A stretch of DNA of 64,000 nt from Ectopseudomonas composti (GTDB lineage Bacteria > Pseudomonadota > Gammaproteobacteria > Pseudomonadales > Pseudomonadaceae): NCBI RefSeq assembly GCF_900115475.1, contig NZ_FOWP01000008.1:153536-217535 (forward strand). The letters run 5' to 3'. The translations under genes and the position numbers were made by a program. The notes under the pieces were generated by a model, which made no database searches, had not been told where the DNA came from, and saw only the letters and a list, made by a program, of their open reading frames with translations. Below are positions 47,297 through 56,663 of the stretch, piece after piece. Within the stretch, counting starts at the first letter, position 1; each line of letters opens with the position of its first letter.

Positions 47297-48407
47297 CTTC
47301 CAGTGCCAGGCCCTGAGCCATGCTGGTCAGATGATCGCCGTCGGTTTCCGAACCGAGCTTGATCATCAGGCGCAGATCGTTGGCCGAGTCGGCATAGAGC
47401 AGCGCGTCTTCGTAGGTGATCTCACCCTGGGTGTAAAGGTTGTACAGCGCCTGGTCGAAGGTCTGCATGCCCTGCTCGGTAGAGCGCTTCATCAGGCTCT
47501 TGAGCTCATGTACCTCGCCCTTGCGGATCAGGTCGGCGGCCAACGGGGTGTTGATCAGCACCTCGATCACCGCACGGCGGCCCTTGCCATCCGGGGTCGG
47601 CACCAGTTGCTGGGCGACGATGGCCTTGAGGTTGAGCGACAGGTCCATCCACACCTGGTTCTGCCGATCAGCGGGGAAGAAGTTGATGATGCGGTCCAGC
47701 GCCTGGTTGGCGTTGTTGGCGTGCAGGGTGGCCAGACACAGGTGGCCGGTTTCGGCGAAGGCCACGGCGTGGTCCATGGTTTCGCGGGTACGTACCTCAC
47801 CGATGAGGATCACGTCCGGCGCCTGACGCAGCGTGTTCTTCAGCGCCACCTCGAACGACTCGGTGTCGATGCCCACCTCGCGCTGGGTGACGATGCAGCT
47901 CTGGTGCTGGTGGATGTACTCGATCGGGTCTTCGATGGAGATGATGTGGCCACTGCTGTTCTTGTTGCGGTAGCCGATCATCGCCGCCAGCGAAGTGGAT
48001 TTACCGGTACCGGTAGCGCCGACGAACAGCACCAGACCGCGCTTGGTCAGCGCCAGCTTCTTGAGGATTTCCGGCAGCTTGAGTTCATCGATGGTCGGGA
48101 TGGTGGTCTCGATCCGGCGCAGCACCATGCCCACCAGGTTGCGCTGGTAGAAGGCACTGACGCGGAAACGGCCGATGCCACGGGCGCTGATGGCGAAGTT
48201 GCACTCGTGGTTCTCGGCGAAGTCGCGGCGTTGCGCCTCGTTCATCACGCCCAGCACGGTCTCGCGGGTCATTTCCGGCGACATGGCGTTCTTGGTCACC
48301 GGCATGATCTTGCCATTGACCTTCATCGACGGCGGTACGCCAGCGGTGATGAACAGATCGGAGCCGCCTTTTTCGACCATCAGGCGCAATAGTTTTTCGA
48401 ATTCCAT
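47262..48407 (-). CDS. pilU: Type IV pilus retraction ATPase PilU
   Basis: 381 residues from ATG 48407 (MEFEKLLRLMVEKGGSDLF), one residue from the P. aeruginosa length. It has Walker A VGATGTGKST, the Asp/His boxes and Walker B DVILIGEVRTRETM, and LATLHANNANQALDR. It is a hexameric cytoplasmic ATPase that helps PilT retract type IV pili. It lies 127 bp after pilT on the same strand; the gap contains a REP-like CGCTCGCGATGCTCGCTCCTAC. Its 3' end overlaps the convergent DUF4130 gene by 35 bp. Confidence 0.95.
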   Translation of the reverse strand: MEFEKLLRLMVEKGGSDLFITAGVPPSMKVNGKIMPVTKNAMSPEMTRETVLGVMNEAQRRDFAENHECNFAISARGIGRFRVSAFYQRNLVGMVLRRIETTIPTIDELKLPEILKKLALTKRGLVLFVGATGTGKSTSLAAMIGYRNKNSSGHIISIEDPIEYIHQHQSCIVTQREVGIDTESFEVALKNTLRQAPDVILIGEVRTRETMDHAVAFAETGHLCLATLHANNANQALDRIINFFPADRQNQVWMDLSLNLKAIVAQQLVPTPDGKGRRAVIEVLINTPLAADLIRKGEVHELKSLMKRSTEQGMQTFDQALYNLYTQGEITYEDALLYADSANDLRLMIKLGSETDGDHLTSMAQGLALEVSEEDPGRRFR

Positions 48408-48534
48408 CGTCGTTCTCGCCGCGTTGTATGCAATGCCGTTCGGCAACTGTCTGCCAAATCATAGGAGTGAGCTGTGCTCGCGAACAGGGTGACGCCAAAA
48501 GCTTCGCTCGCGATGCTCGCTCCTACACCAGTTC

Positions 48535-49569
48535 CTAGAGGCTCTCGGGGCTCTTGGCCTTTTCGCGCGCGCTGTCGCGGCTGACCAGCCCCTTGGATAT
48601 CAGCGTCTTCAGGCAGGCATCCAGAGTCTGCATACCCAAAGCGCCACCGGTCTGGATCGCCGAATACATCTGCGCCACCTTGTCCTCGCGGATCAGGTTA
48701 CGGATGGCCGGCGTACCGATCATGATTTCGTGCGCCGCCACGCGGCCGCCACCGATCTTCTTCAGCAGGGTCTGCGAGATTACCGCCTGCAGCGATTCGG
48801 AAAGCATCGAACGCACCATGGACTTCTCTTCGGCCGGGAACACGTCGACCACCCGGTCGATGGTCTTGGCCGCGGAGGTGGTGTGCAGGGTGCCGAACAC
48901 CAGGTGACCGGTTTCCGCGGCGGTCAGCGCTAGGCGGATGGTTTCCAGGTCGCGCATCTCACCCACCAGAATGATGTCCGGGTCTTCACGCAGAGCCGAA
49001 CGCAGCGCTTCGGAGAAGCCGTGGGTGTCGCGGTGCACCTCACGCTGGTTGACCAGGCACTTCTTCGATTCGTGGACGAATTCGATGGGGTCTTCGATGG
49101 TCAGGATATGGTGGTACTTGTTGCTGTTGAGGTAGTCGAGCATCGCCGCCAGGGTGGTCGACTTGCCCGAACCGGTGGGGCCGGTGACCAGTACCAGGCC
49201 GCGCGGTACGTCGGTGATCTTGCGGAACACCTCGCCCATACCCAGGTCTTCCATGGTCAGTACCTTCGACGGAATGGTACGGAACACCGCACCGGCGCCA
49301 CGGTTCTGATTGAAGGCGTTGACCCGGAAGCGCGCCACACCCGGTACTTCGAAGGAGAAGTCGGTCTCGAGGAACTCTTCGAAATCCTTGCGCTGCTTGT
49401 CGTTCATGATGTCGTAGATCAGCGCATGGACCTGCTTGTGATCCAGCGGCGGCAGGTTGATGCGGCGTACATCGCCGTCAACGCGGATCATCGGCGGCAA
49501 GCCAGCCGAGAGGTGCAAATCCGACGCGCCTTGCTTGGCGCTGAAGGCGAGCAGCTCAGTGATATCCAT
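48535..49569 (-). CDS. pilT: Type IV pilus retraction ATPase PilT
   Basis: 344 residues from ATG 49569 (MDITELLAFSAKQGASDLHLSAG), the standard PilT length. It contains Walker A GPTGSGKSTT, Asp box TIEDPIEFVH, Walker B DIILVGEMRDLET, His box FGTLHTTSAAKTIDR and the C-terminal AIRNLIRE motif needed for retraction. It drives pilus retraction and twitching motility. It is divergent from yggS across an interval holding an interspersed repeat. Confidence 0.96.
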   Translation of the reverse strand: MDITELLAFSAKQGASDLHLSAGLPPMIRVDGDVRRINLPPLDHKQVHALIYDIMNDKQRKDFEEFLETDFSFEVPGVARFRVNAFNQNRGAGAVFRTIPSKVLTMEDLGMGEVFRKITDVPRGLVLVTGPTGSGKSTTLAAMLDYLNSNKYHHILTIEDPIEFVHESKKCLVNQREVHRDTHGFSEALRSALREDPDIILVGEMRDLETIRLALTAAETGHLVFGTLHTTSAAKTIDRVVDVFPAEEKSMVRSMLSESLQAVISQTLLKKIGGGRVAAHEIMIGTPAIRNLIREDKVAQMYSAIQTGGALGMQTLDACLKTLISKGLVSRDSAREKAKSPESL

Positions 49570-49611
49570 GGGACTCCCCAATTACAAGCAAGCAGGTAGA
49601 ATGCCGCGATC

Positions 49612-49757
49612 CCCTGGAGGCTGTTTACAAAGCGGCGAACGAAGGTCAGGCAAGACGAAGTCAGACAAAAAAGCGCAGTGTACGAGCTGTACATGAGCAT
49701 TTTCAGGGTGACTTCAACGCAGCATGGCCGAGCGCAGCAATTTGTAGACGCCCTCTC
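49612..49757. repeat. Interspersed intergenic repeat between pilT and yggS
   Basis: The element has inverted ends (CTGTTTACAAA near 49621 and TTTGTAGAC near 49741). A core at 49673-49715 has the stem TGTAC/GTACA with flanks AAGCGCAG and ATGAGCATTTT. It resembles 14926-14961. No gene is seen in the 217-bp gap. Confidence 0.6.
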
Positions 49758-49786
49758 TAAAGGTCGGGCTTTGTAGAGCGCAGGTA

Positions 49787-50479
49787 ATGTCCACGATAGC
49801 AGAGAATATTGCAAAGGTCGGAGTGCGCATCCGTGAGGCGGCGCAAGCCTCGCAGCGTAATTTGGCGGATATCGGTCTGCTCGCGGTGAGCAAGACCAAA
49901 CCGGCAGGCGCCATTCGCGAAGCCCATGCCGCAGGCCTGTGCGATTTCGGCGAAAACTATCTGCAGGAAGCCCTGGAAAAACAGGCAGAACTGAGCGACC
50001 TGCCCTTGATCTGGCACTTCATAGGCCCCATTCAATCGAACAAGACCCGGCCCATCGCCGAGCATTTCGACTGGGTACATTCGGTGGATCGCCTGAAAAT
50101 CGCCCAACGCCTGTCCGACCAGCGCCCAGCGCACCTGCCGCCGCTGAACATCTGCCTGCAGGTCAACGTCAGCGCTGAGGACAGCAAATCCGGTTGCAGC
50201 CCCGACGAGCTGCCTGAGCTGGCCAAGGCCGTCGCCGCGCTGCCCAACCTGCGTCTGCGCGGGCTGATGGCGATCCCGGAACCCACCGACAATGTGACGG
50301 AACAACACGCAGCCTTCGCCCGCGTGCGCCAACTGCGCGATGAGCTGGCGCTGAACCTCGATACCCTGTCCATGGGCATGAGCCACGACCTGGAAGCCGC
50401 CATCGCCGAAGGCGCCACCTGGGTACGCATCGGCACCGCCCTGTTCGGCGCCCGCGATTACGGCCAGCCCACTCACTGA
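49787..50479 (+). CDS. yggS: PLP homeostasis protein (YggS/PipY family)
   Basis: 230 residues. It is a single-domain fold-III PLP-binding protein with K36 in LLAVSKTKP and the blocks FGENYLQEALEK, WHFIGPIQSNK and SMGMSHDLEAAIAEGATWVRIGTALFG. It binds PLP without known catalysis and buffers the cellular B6 and amino acid pools. It is first of yggS-proC-yggT-yggU, the conserved order in Pseudomonas downstream of pilT. Confidence 0.94.
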   Translation: MSTIAENIAKVGVRIREAAQASQRNLADIGLLAVSKTKPAGAIREAHAAGLCDFGENYLQEALEKQAELSDLPLIWHFIGPIQSNKTRPIAEHFDWVHSVDRLKIAQRLSDQRPAHLPPLNICLQVNVSAEDSKSGCSPDELPELAKAVAALPNLRLRGLMAIPEPTDNVTEQHAAFARVRQLRDELALNLDTLSMGMSHDLEAAIAEGATWVRIGTALFGARDYGQPTH

Positions 50480-50496
50480 ATGAAGGAATTTCTGCA

Positions 50497-51315
50497 ATGA
50501 GCAACCCGATCATCGCCTTCGTCGGCGCCGGCAACATGGCTGCCAGCCTGATTGGCGGCCTGCGTGCGCAGGGCGTACCCGCTGGCGCCATCCGAGCCAG
50601 CGAGCCCGGTAGCGAACAACGTGCACGCCTGCAGCAGGAGCACGGCATCGTCACCTTCGCGGATAACGCCGAAGCGATCAAAGGCGCCGACCTGATCGTG
50701 CTGGCGGTCAAGCCGCAGATCATGAAGGCGGTATGCCTGGATCTGGCCGCGCACCTGGCGCCCAACCAGGTGATCATCTCCATCGCCGCCGGCATCAGCT
50801 GCGCCAGCCTGGAAAACTGGCTGGGCCAGCGTCCTGTGGTGCGCTGCATGCCCAACACCCCAGCGTTGCTGCGCCAGGGCGTATCCGGGCTGTTCGCCAA
50901 CCCGCGCGTCAGCGCCACGCAGAAAGATCAGGCCGAGCAGGTGCTCAGCGCCGTCGGCCTGGCCCTGTGGCTGGACGAAGAAGCCCAGCTCGACGCCGTC
51001 ACCGCCGTCTCCGGCAGTGGCCCGGCCTATTTCTTTCTGCTGATCGAAGCGATGACCGAGGCTGGCGAGAAACTCGGCCTGCCACGCGAAACCGCTGCGC
51101 GTCTGAGCATTCAGACCGCGCTGGGCGCCGCACGCATGGCCAGTGAAAGCGATGTCGACGCGGCCGAACTGCGTCGCCGTGTTACCTCGCCGAACGGAAC
51201 CACCGAAGCGGCGATCAAAACGTTCCAGGCTGGCGGCTTCGAAGCGCTGGTACAACAAGCACTGAATGCCGCCGCCAATCGCTCGGCCGAACTAGCCGAA
51301 CAACTGGGTCAATAA
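50497..51315 (+). CDS. proC: Pyrroline-5-carboxylate reductase
   Basis: 272 residues. The N-terminal NAD(P) fold has IAFVGAGNMAASLIGGL; the C-terminal helical dimer domain carries the signature AVSGSGPAYFFLLIEAMTEAGEKLGL and SPNGTTEAAIKTF. It catalyses the last step of proline synthesis. AAGGA precedes the ATG, 17 bp after yggS; yggT follows 10 bp on. Confidence 0.95.
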   Translation: MSNPIIAFVGAGNMAASLIGGLRAQGVPAGAIRASEPGSEQRARLQQEHGIVTFADNAEAIKGADLIVLAVKPQIMKAVCLDLAAHLAPNQVIISIAAGISCASLENWLGQRPVVRCMPNTPALLRQGVSGLFANPRVSATQKDQAEQVLSAVGLALWLDEEAQLDAVTAVSGSGPAYFFLLIEAMTEAGEKLGLPRETAARLSIQTALGAARMASESDVDAAELRRRVTSPNGTTEAAIKTFQAGGFEALVQQALNAAANRSAELAEQLGQ

Positions 51316-51325
51316 GGAAGCACAC

Positions 51326-51919
51326 ATGTCCGGATTCATCGAAGCCCTGATCTACATCATTCAGACCCTCGGTAGCCTGTATCTGCTGATCGTGCTGCTG
51401 CGGTTCATCCTGCAACTGGTGCGGGCCGACTTCTACAACCCGCTGAGCCAGTTCATCGTCAAGGCCACGCAACCGCTGGTGACGCCGCTACGCCGGATCA
51501 TCCCCGGTTTCGCCGGCCTGGATCTGGCCTCGCTGGTCTTGGCCATTGTGGTGCAACTGCTGCTGATGATCGTCACCCTGACCCTGATGGGCTACAACGT
51601 CGGCGGCTTCATCCTGCAGTTGCTGGTGTGGTCGATGATTGGCGTGACCTCGCTGTTTCTCAAGGTGTTCTTCTTCGCCCTGATCATCAGCGTGATCCTC
51701 TCCTGGGTCGCCCCGGGCAGCTACAACCCGGGCGCCCAGTTGGTGAACCAGATCTGCGAACCGCTGCTGGCACCGTTTCGCAAGCTGCTGCCGAACCTTG
51801 GCGGCCTGGATATCTCGCCGATCTTCGCCTTCATCACCATCAACCTGATCGACCGCTTCGTGATTGGCGGCCTGGCGGCCTCCACCGGTTTGCCACCGAT
51901 GCTCAGCCCCTTCCTCTGA
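51326..51919 (+). CDS. yggT: YggT family integral membrane protein
   Basis: 197 residues with two YGGT repeats, each a pair of helices around an amphipathic loop: LLIVLLRFILQLVRADFYNPLSQFIVKATQPLV and the second around ISVILSWVAPGSYNPGAQLVNQICEPLLAPF are the paired signature regions. It is an inner-membrane protein of unclear role, linked to osmotic or potassium balance in some bacteria. AAGGA is before the ATG. It is in operon with proC and yggU. Confidence 0.92.
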   Translation: MSGFIEALIYIIQTLGSLYLLIVLLRFILQLVRADFYNPLSQFIVKATQPLVTPLRRIIPGFAGLDLASLVLAIVVQLLLMIVTLTLMGYNVGGFILQLLVWSMIGVTSLFLKVFFFALIISVILSWVAPGSYNPGAQLVNQICEPLLAPFRKLLPNLGGLDISPIFAFITINLIDRFVIGGLAASTGLPPMLSPFL

Positions 51920-51921
51920 GG

Positions 51922-52212
51922 GTGAGTTTCTACCGCTGGGATGGCGAGGACCTGATCCTCGACTGCCACTTGCAGCCCAAGGCGAGCAAGGACGAGTTCG
52001 CCGGACTGCAGGGTGAGCGGCTGAAGATCCGCCTCACCGCCCCGCCGGTCGACGGCAAGGCCAACGCCCACCTGCTGGCCTTTCTGGCCAAGGCTTTCGG
52101 TGTTGCCAAGAGCCAGGTGAGCCTGGAAAGCGGCGAACTCAATCGGCATAAGCGCCTGCGCATCCGCGCCCCACGCAGCCTGCCGCCGATTCCCGGCCTG
52201 CAGCGCGCCTAA
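51922..52212 (+). CDS. DUF167 protein (YggU family)
   Basis: 96 residues from GTG 51922, 2 nt after the yggT stop (MSFYRWDGEDLILDCHLQPKA). The DUF167 signature is complete: QPKASKDEF, LKIRLTAPPVDGKANAHLLAFLAK and SGELNRHKRLRI. These are small cytoplasmic proteins of unknown function. The start relies on family length and translational coupling, as GAGG sits almost against the GTG. Confidence 0.85.
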   Translation: MSFYRWDGEDLILDCHLQPKASKDEFAGLQGERLKIRLTAPPVDGKANAHLLAFLAKAFGVAKSQVSLESGELNRHKRLRIRAPRSLPPIPGLQRA

Positions 52213-52265
52213 CGACCACTCAGCCGCCCGAGCCGACCATAAGGCGGGATGGTAGAAGTGGCCAA

Positions 52266-52293
52266 TTGACGCCTGCCTTGTAGCTCGCATAAT
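52266..52293 (+). promoter_or_regulatory. Probable sigma-70 promoter of the dynamin-like gene
   Basis: TTGACG (52266-52271) and CATAAT (52288-52293) with 16-bp spacing, about 95 bp upstream of the ATG at 52393. Confidence 0.5.
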
Positions 52294-52392
52294 GCAGGCT
52301 ATTCTCGCGAATGCCGTGCGTCCTGGCGGCCAAGCCAATCGAACCGTCACGCAGCCCCGCAAGTGGATGATCTTGCAGAGAGGAGAGCCAGG

Positions 52393-54369
52393 ATGAGCAT
52401 GGAACGTCTCAGCCAGCAGGTTGACGCCTACGTCGCCTGGAAACGCGAACTGATGCGCGAGATCACGCGTTATCGCAGCTGGCTGGAACACAATCGCCTC
52501 AACTCCGAGGCGGTGCAGGCCAGGCTCGAACGCGCGCTGAAGATCCTGCGTACCGATCACATCACCCTGGCCTTCGTCGGCGAGTTCTCGCGCGGCAAGA
52601 CCGAACTGATCAACAGCCTGTTCTTCTCCGAGTACGGCCAGCGCATGCTGCCTTCGCATGCCGGGCGCACCACCATGTGCCCCACTGAGCTGTTCTTCGA
52701 CCCGCGCTCGGAACGCCCCTACATTCGCCTGCTGCCCATCGAGACCCGCACCGCCTCGGCCAGCGTCGCGCAGTTCAAACGCATTCCTCGGCATTGGGTG
52801 AATATCCCGCTGGATACCAGCGACCCAGCCAACATGGCGCTGGCCTTCAGCCAGGTGGCCAAGACCAAGCCGATGCTTGTGGAGCAGGCGATTCAGCTCG
52901 GTTTTCACCCGGACATGCTCGAAGGTACCGGCAAGCGCGGCCAGGTGCTGGTACCGGCCTGGCGCCACGCGATGGTCAACTTCAATCACCCGCTGCTGCG
53001 CCAGGGCCTGCGCATTCTCGACACGCCCGGCCTCAACGCCCTGGGCAGCGAGCCCGAACTGACCCTGTCGATGCTGCCCAGCGCCCAGGCCATCATCTTC
53101 CTGCTGTCTGCCGATACCGGCGTCACCGCCAGTGACATGCACATCTGGCAGCAGCACATTCGCCAGCTCGACGAGGATGCGCAAACCAGCCTGTTCGCCG
53201 TGCTGAACAAGATCGACGTGCTATGGGACGACCTCGCCGGCGAGACCTTCGTGCAGAACGCCATCAGCCAGATCCAGAGCGCCACCGCCAAACAGCTGGG
53301 CATTGCCAAGCAGGACGTATTGCCACTGTCGGCCAAGCAGGCACTGCTGGCCAAGGTGCGCAAGGACGAGGCGCTGCTGACGCGCAGTCAGATGGCCAAT
53401 CTGGAGAACCTGCTGTGCGAGCGTATCGTCGCGCAGAAGGAACGCCTGATCGAAGACCATGTGGTGCGTCAGGTGCTGGCGCTGCTGAACAACAGCCAAC
53501 ACGTGCTCAACCTGCGCCTGGAGAAAGTCAGCGAACAGCTGGCCCTGCTCGGCAACCATCAGCAGGACAACGGCCAGCTGCTGTTCGAGCTGACCGCCAA
53601 GACCAAGGAAGACCACAACCAGCACCACAAGCGCCTGCTCGGCCTGAAGACCAACCAGCGTCTGCTGCAGCGTCAGGGCCAGTTGCTGCGCCATGCCGCC
53701 CGCGCCGAGCGCCTGGAGCAGCACCTGAGCGAAGTTCGACGCAACCTCACCGGCAGCTGGACCACCCTGGGCATCAACCAGGCCATCCTGCACTTCTTCC
53801 GCGCCGTGGAGCAGGACCTGCACAACCTGCAGCACGAAGCCGACATGGCCAACAAGATGGTCGCCGCCATCTATCGCCGACACAACGAAGACAATCCGCT
53901 GGGTGGCGTCGACGCCCCGCAATTCAAGATCCAGCGCTACCTACGTGACCTGAAAAAGCTGCAGGCCAAGGGCGATCAGTTCCGCCTGCACGTCAAGACC
54001 CTGCTCACCGAGCAGCGCAGCCTGACCCGACGCTTCTTCGCCACCCTGGCCCAGGAAGTGATCGGCCTGCACCAACGCCTGCGTGTGGATGCCGAGCAAT
54101 GGGCGGCCGATGCCCTGATGCCGTTGATGCAGCACACCCTGGAGCACAAGCAGATGCTGGAAACCCATATGCTGCGCCTCAAGGCCCTGGCCCAGGAAAC
54201 CCAGCAGACCCGCAAGCGCAGCGTGCAACTGGCACGCTACCAGGAAGAGCTGGAGCAGCAACTGGCCCAGGCCAGCGACATGCTGCGGGTGCTGCGTCGT
54301 CCGGCACCGGTGCAGCGTCAGGGCAAGGTGGTCAGTCTGCCGCTCGTAGCGCGGCCGCGCAGCCTGTAG
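52393..54369 (+). CDS. Dynamin-like GTPase
   Basis: 658 residues from ATG 52393 with GGAG upstream. G1 is GEFSRGKT (63-70), in AFVGEFSRGKTELINSL; G3 is LDTPGLNA; G4 is LNKID. After the GTPase domain the protein is mostly long helices and coiled coil (about 340-650; LEQHLSEVRRNL, RYQEELEQQLAQASDMLR), as in bacterial dynamin-like proteins. No transmembrane segment is evident. Related proteins bend or tether membranes, or handle chromosome and phage stress, but the role of this one is unknown. It is a single gene between yggU and metX with its own promoter and a hairpin after its stop. Confidence 0.82.
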   Translation: MSMERLSQQVDAYVAWKRELMREITRYRSWLEHNRLNSEAVQARLERALKILRTDHITLAFVGEFSRGKTELINSLFFSEYGQRMLPSHAGRTTMCPTELFFDPRSERPYIRLLPIETRTASASVAQFKRIPRHWVNIPLDTSDPANMALAFSQVAKTKPMLVEQAIQLGFHPDMLEGTGKRGQVLVPAWRHAMVNFNHPLLRQGLRILDTPGLNALGSEPELTLSMLPSAQAIIFLLSADTGVTASDMHIWQQHIRQLDEDAQTSLFAVLNKIDVLWDDLAGETFVQNAISQIQSATAKQLGIAKQDVLPLSAKQALLAKVRKDEALLTRSQMANLENLLCERIVAQKERLIEDHVVRQVLALLNNSQHVLNLRLEKVSEQLALLGNHQQDNGQLLFELTAKTKEDHNQHHKRLLGLKTNQRLLQRQGQLLRHAARAERLEQHLSEVRRNLTGSWTTLGINQAILHFFRAVEQDLHNLQHEADMANKMVAAIYRRHNEDNPLGGVDAPQFKIQRYLRDLKKLQAKGDQFRLHVKTLLTEQRSLTRRFFATLAQEVIGLHQRLRVDAEQWAADALMPLMQHTLEHKQMLETHMLRLKALAQETQQTRKRSVQLARYQEELEQQLAQASDMLRVLRRPAPVQRQGKVVSLPLVARPRSL

Positions 54370-54375
54370 CACATA

Positions 54376-54431
54376 GCAAAGCACCGAGCGCTCGCGGGCT
54401 TGCTCGCTTGCCGCTCGGGTCGGTGCTCTTT
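54376..54431 (+). terminator. Hairpin after the dynamin-like gene
   Basis: AAAGCACCGAGCG pairs with CGCTCGGGTCGGTGCTCTTT, with two bulged bases, around a GC-rich loop. It is followed by TTTAG. It also lies in the metX leader region. Confidence 0.6.
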
Positions 54432-54469
54432 AGACTGGCGCCCTCCTCCGATTCCTTAGCAGCGCCTCC

Positions 54470-55609
54470 ATGCCCACTGCATTTCCCGAAGATTCCGTCG
54501 GCCTGGTCAGCCCCCAGGTATTTCGCTTCAGCGAACCCCTGGCGTTGGCCTGCGGGCGCAGCCTGGCCGAGTACGAACTGGTCGTAGAAACCTACGGCGA
54601 ACTGAACGCCACACGCAGCAATGCGCTGCTGATCTGCCATGCCCTGTCCGGCCACCATCACGCCGCCGGCTACCACAGCCCGGATGATCGAAAACCCGGC
54701 TGGTGGGACAGCTGCATCGGCCCCGGCAAGCCGATCGATACCAACAAGTTCTTCGTCGTCAGCCTCAATAACCTCGGCGGTTGCAACGGTTCCACCGGCC
54801 CGAGCAGCACCAACCCGGCCACTGGCAAGCCCTACGGCGCCGATTTCCCGGTGATGACGGTTGAAGACTGGGTGCACAGCCAGGCGCGCCTGGCCGATGT
54901 GCTCGGCATCCAGCAGTGGGCAGCGGTGATCGGCGGCAGCCTGGGCGGCATGCAGGCCATACAGTGGACCATCAGCTATCCCGAGCGCGTACGCCACTGC
55001 CTGGCCATTGCCTCGGCGCCCAAACTGTCGGCACAGAACATCGCCTTCAACGAAGTGGCGCGCCAGGCGATTCTCACCGACCCGGAATTCCACGGCGGTC
55101 ATTTCCAGGAACAGGGCGTGATCCCCAAGCGCGGCCTGATGCTGGCACGCATGGTTGGCCACATCACCTACCTGTCCGATGACGCCATGGGCGAGAAATT
55201 CGGCCGTGGCCTTAAGAGCGAAAAGCTCAACTACGACTTTCACAGCGTCGAGTTCCAGGTGGAAAGCTACCTGCGCTACCAGGGCGAGGAGTTCTCCGGC
55301 CGCTTCGACGCCAACACCTACCTGCTGATGACCAAAGCGCTGGACTACTTCGACCCGGCCGCCGCGAATGATGGCGACCTGGCGCAGACCCTGGCCGTGG
55401 CCAAGGCGGACTTCTGCCTGATGTCCTTCACCACCGACTGGCGTTTCTCCCCGGCCCGCTCGCGGGAGATCGTCGATGCCCTGCTGGCGGCGAAGAAGAA
55501 CGTCTGTTACCTGGAGATCGACGCACCGCAGGGCCATGACGCCTTCCTCATGCCGATCCCGCGTTACCTGCAGGCATTCGGCAGCTACATGAAGCGAATC
55601 GAGGTATGA
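54470..55609 (+). CDS. metX: Homoserine O-succinyltransferase (MetX)
   Basis: 379 residues. Alpha/beta-hydrolase fold with nucleophile Ser157 in [13 protein letters not shown], oxyanion region [11 protein letters not shown], and Asp/His near the end ([11 protein letters not shown]). Pseudomonas enzymes of this type use succinyl-CoA rather than acetyl-CoA. It makes O-succinylhomoserine for methionine synthesis. It overlaps metW by 4 bp (ATGA), the conserved metXW pair. The acyl donor is from family knowledge, not visible here. Confidence 0.94.
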   Translation: MPTAFPEDSVGLVSPQVFRFSEPLALACGRSLAEYELVVETYGELNATRSNALLICHALSGHHHAAGYHSPDDRKPGWWDSCIGPGKPIDTNKFFVVSLNNLGGCNGSTGPSSTNPATGKPYGADFPVMTVEDWVHSQARLADVLGIQQWAAVIGGSLGGMQAIQWTISYPERVRHCLAIASAPKLSAQNIAFNEVARQAILTDPEFHGGHFQEQGVIPKRGLMLARMVGHITYLSDDAMGEKFGRGLKSEKLNYDFHSVEFQVESYLRYQGEEFSGRFDANTYLLMTKALDYFDPAAANDGDLAQTLAVAKADFCLMSFTTDWRFSPARSREIVDALLAAKKNVCYLEIDAPQGHDAFLMPIPRYLQAFGSYMKRIEV

Positions 55610-56232
55610 GCATGCGTGCGGATCTGGACATCATCCAGGAATGGATCGCCCCGGGCAGCCGCGTGCTCGACCTGGGCTGCGGCGACGGCGAGCTGCTCGC
55701 CTGGCTGCGCGACAACAAGCAGGTGGCCGGCTACGGCCTGGAAATCGACCCGGACAAGATCGCCCTGTGCATCGAGCGCGGCGTCAACGTCATCGAGCAG
55801 AACCTCGACCTGGGCCTGGGCAACTTCGCCAGCAACAGCTTCGATGTGGTGGTCATGACCCAGTCGCTGCAAGCGCTGCATTACCCGGACAAAGTCTTGG
55901 CCGAAATGCTGCGGGTCGGCAAGACCTGCATCATCACCTTCCCCAACTTCGGCCACTGGCGCTGCCGCTGGTACCTGACGACAAAAGGTCGCATGCCGGT
56001 GTCGGACTTCCTGCCCTATACCTGGTACAACACGCCGAACATCCACTTCTGCACCTTCGAGGACTTCGAGCGCCTCTGTCACGCCCAAGGTGCCCGCGTG
56101 GAAGAACGCCTGGCGGTCGATCACGAACACCACCACGGCCTGGCAAGCCGCATCTGGCCCAACCTGCTGGGCGAGATCGGCATCTACCGCATCAGCGCCG
56201 CTGGCCTGGCCGGCCACCGCGTCGCGGTCTGA
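55606..56232 (+). CDS. metW: Methionine biosynthesis protein MetW
   Basis: 208 residues, or 206 from the next ATG. Class I SAM-dependent methyltransferase fold with [15 protein letters not shown] and the MetW-type block [34 protein letters not shown]. It works with MetX and is required for methionine synthesis in Pseudomonas, though its exact reaction is unclear. It is coupled to metX, with the DUF4426 gene 14 bp downstream. Confidence 0.92.
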   Translation: MSMRADLDIIQEWIAPGSRVLDLGCGDGELLAWLRDNKQVAGYGLEIDPDKIALCIERGVNVIEQNLDLGLGNFASNSFDVVVMTQSLQALHYPDKVLAEMLRVGKTCIITFPNFGHWRCRWYLTTKGRMPVSDFLPYTWYNTPNIHFCTFEDFERLCHAQGARVEERLAVDHEHHHGLASRIWPNLLGEIGIYRISAAGLAGHRVAV

Positions 56233-56246
56233 ACGAGGAGAACATC

Positions 56247-56663
56247 ATGCGCCGCATCATCCCCTTCCTGATTGCCCTGTGCCTGGCCCTGCCGGCTGCT
56301 GCCGAGCGCAAGCAAAGCTTCGGCGATCTCGACGTGCACTACAGCGTGTTCAATTCCAGCTTCATCCAGCCTGACATCGCCACAGCCACCGGGCTGACCC
56401 GCAGCAAGACACAGGGCGTGATCAACGTCGCCGTGCTCAAGGCCGGCAAGCCCAGCATGGCGGTGGTGGGTGGCGAAGTGAAGGACCTGCTGGGCAAACG
56501 CACGCCGCTGAGCTTTCGCCAGATCACGGAAAGCGGTGCCATCTACTACCTGGCGCAGTTTCCCTTCTCCAGCCGTGAAATGCTGAGCTTTACCCTCGAC
56601 GTCCGTCAGGGCGACGACGCACACCGCATCACCTTCAACCAGGAAATGTTCCCGGATGACTAA
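56247..56663 (+). CDS. DUF4426 periplasmic protein
   Basis: 138 residues from ATG 56247 with GAGGAG upstream. Signal peptide [19 protein letters not shown], then a small domain ([41 protein letters not shown]) typical of DUF4426. No function is known. It is in the metXW-rdgB-hemW run and overlaps the start of rdgB by 8 bp, so it is co-expressed with them. Confidence 0.85.
   Translation: MRRIIPFLIALCLALPAAAERKQSFGDLDVHYSVFNSSFIQPDIATATGLTRSKTQGVINVAVLKAGKPSMAVVGGEVKDLLGKRTPLSFRQITESGAIYYLAQFPFSSREMLSFTLDVRQGDDAHRITFNQEMFPDD

Noticed and set aside
54370..54469. SAM or other riboswitch in the metX leader
   Set aside because: Only a simple long hairpin is seen, better explained as the terminator of the upstream GTPase gene.
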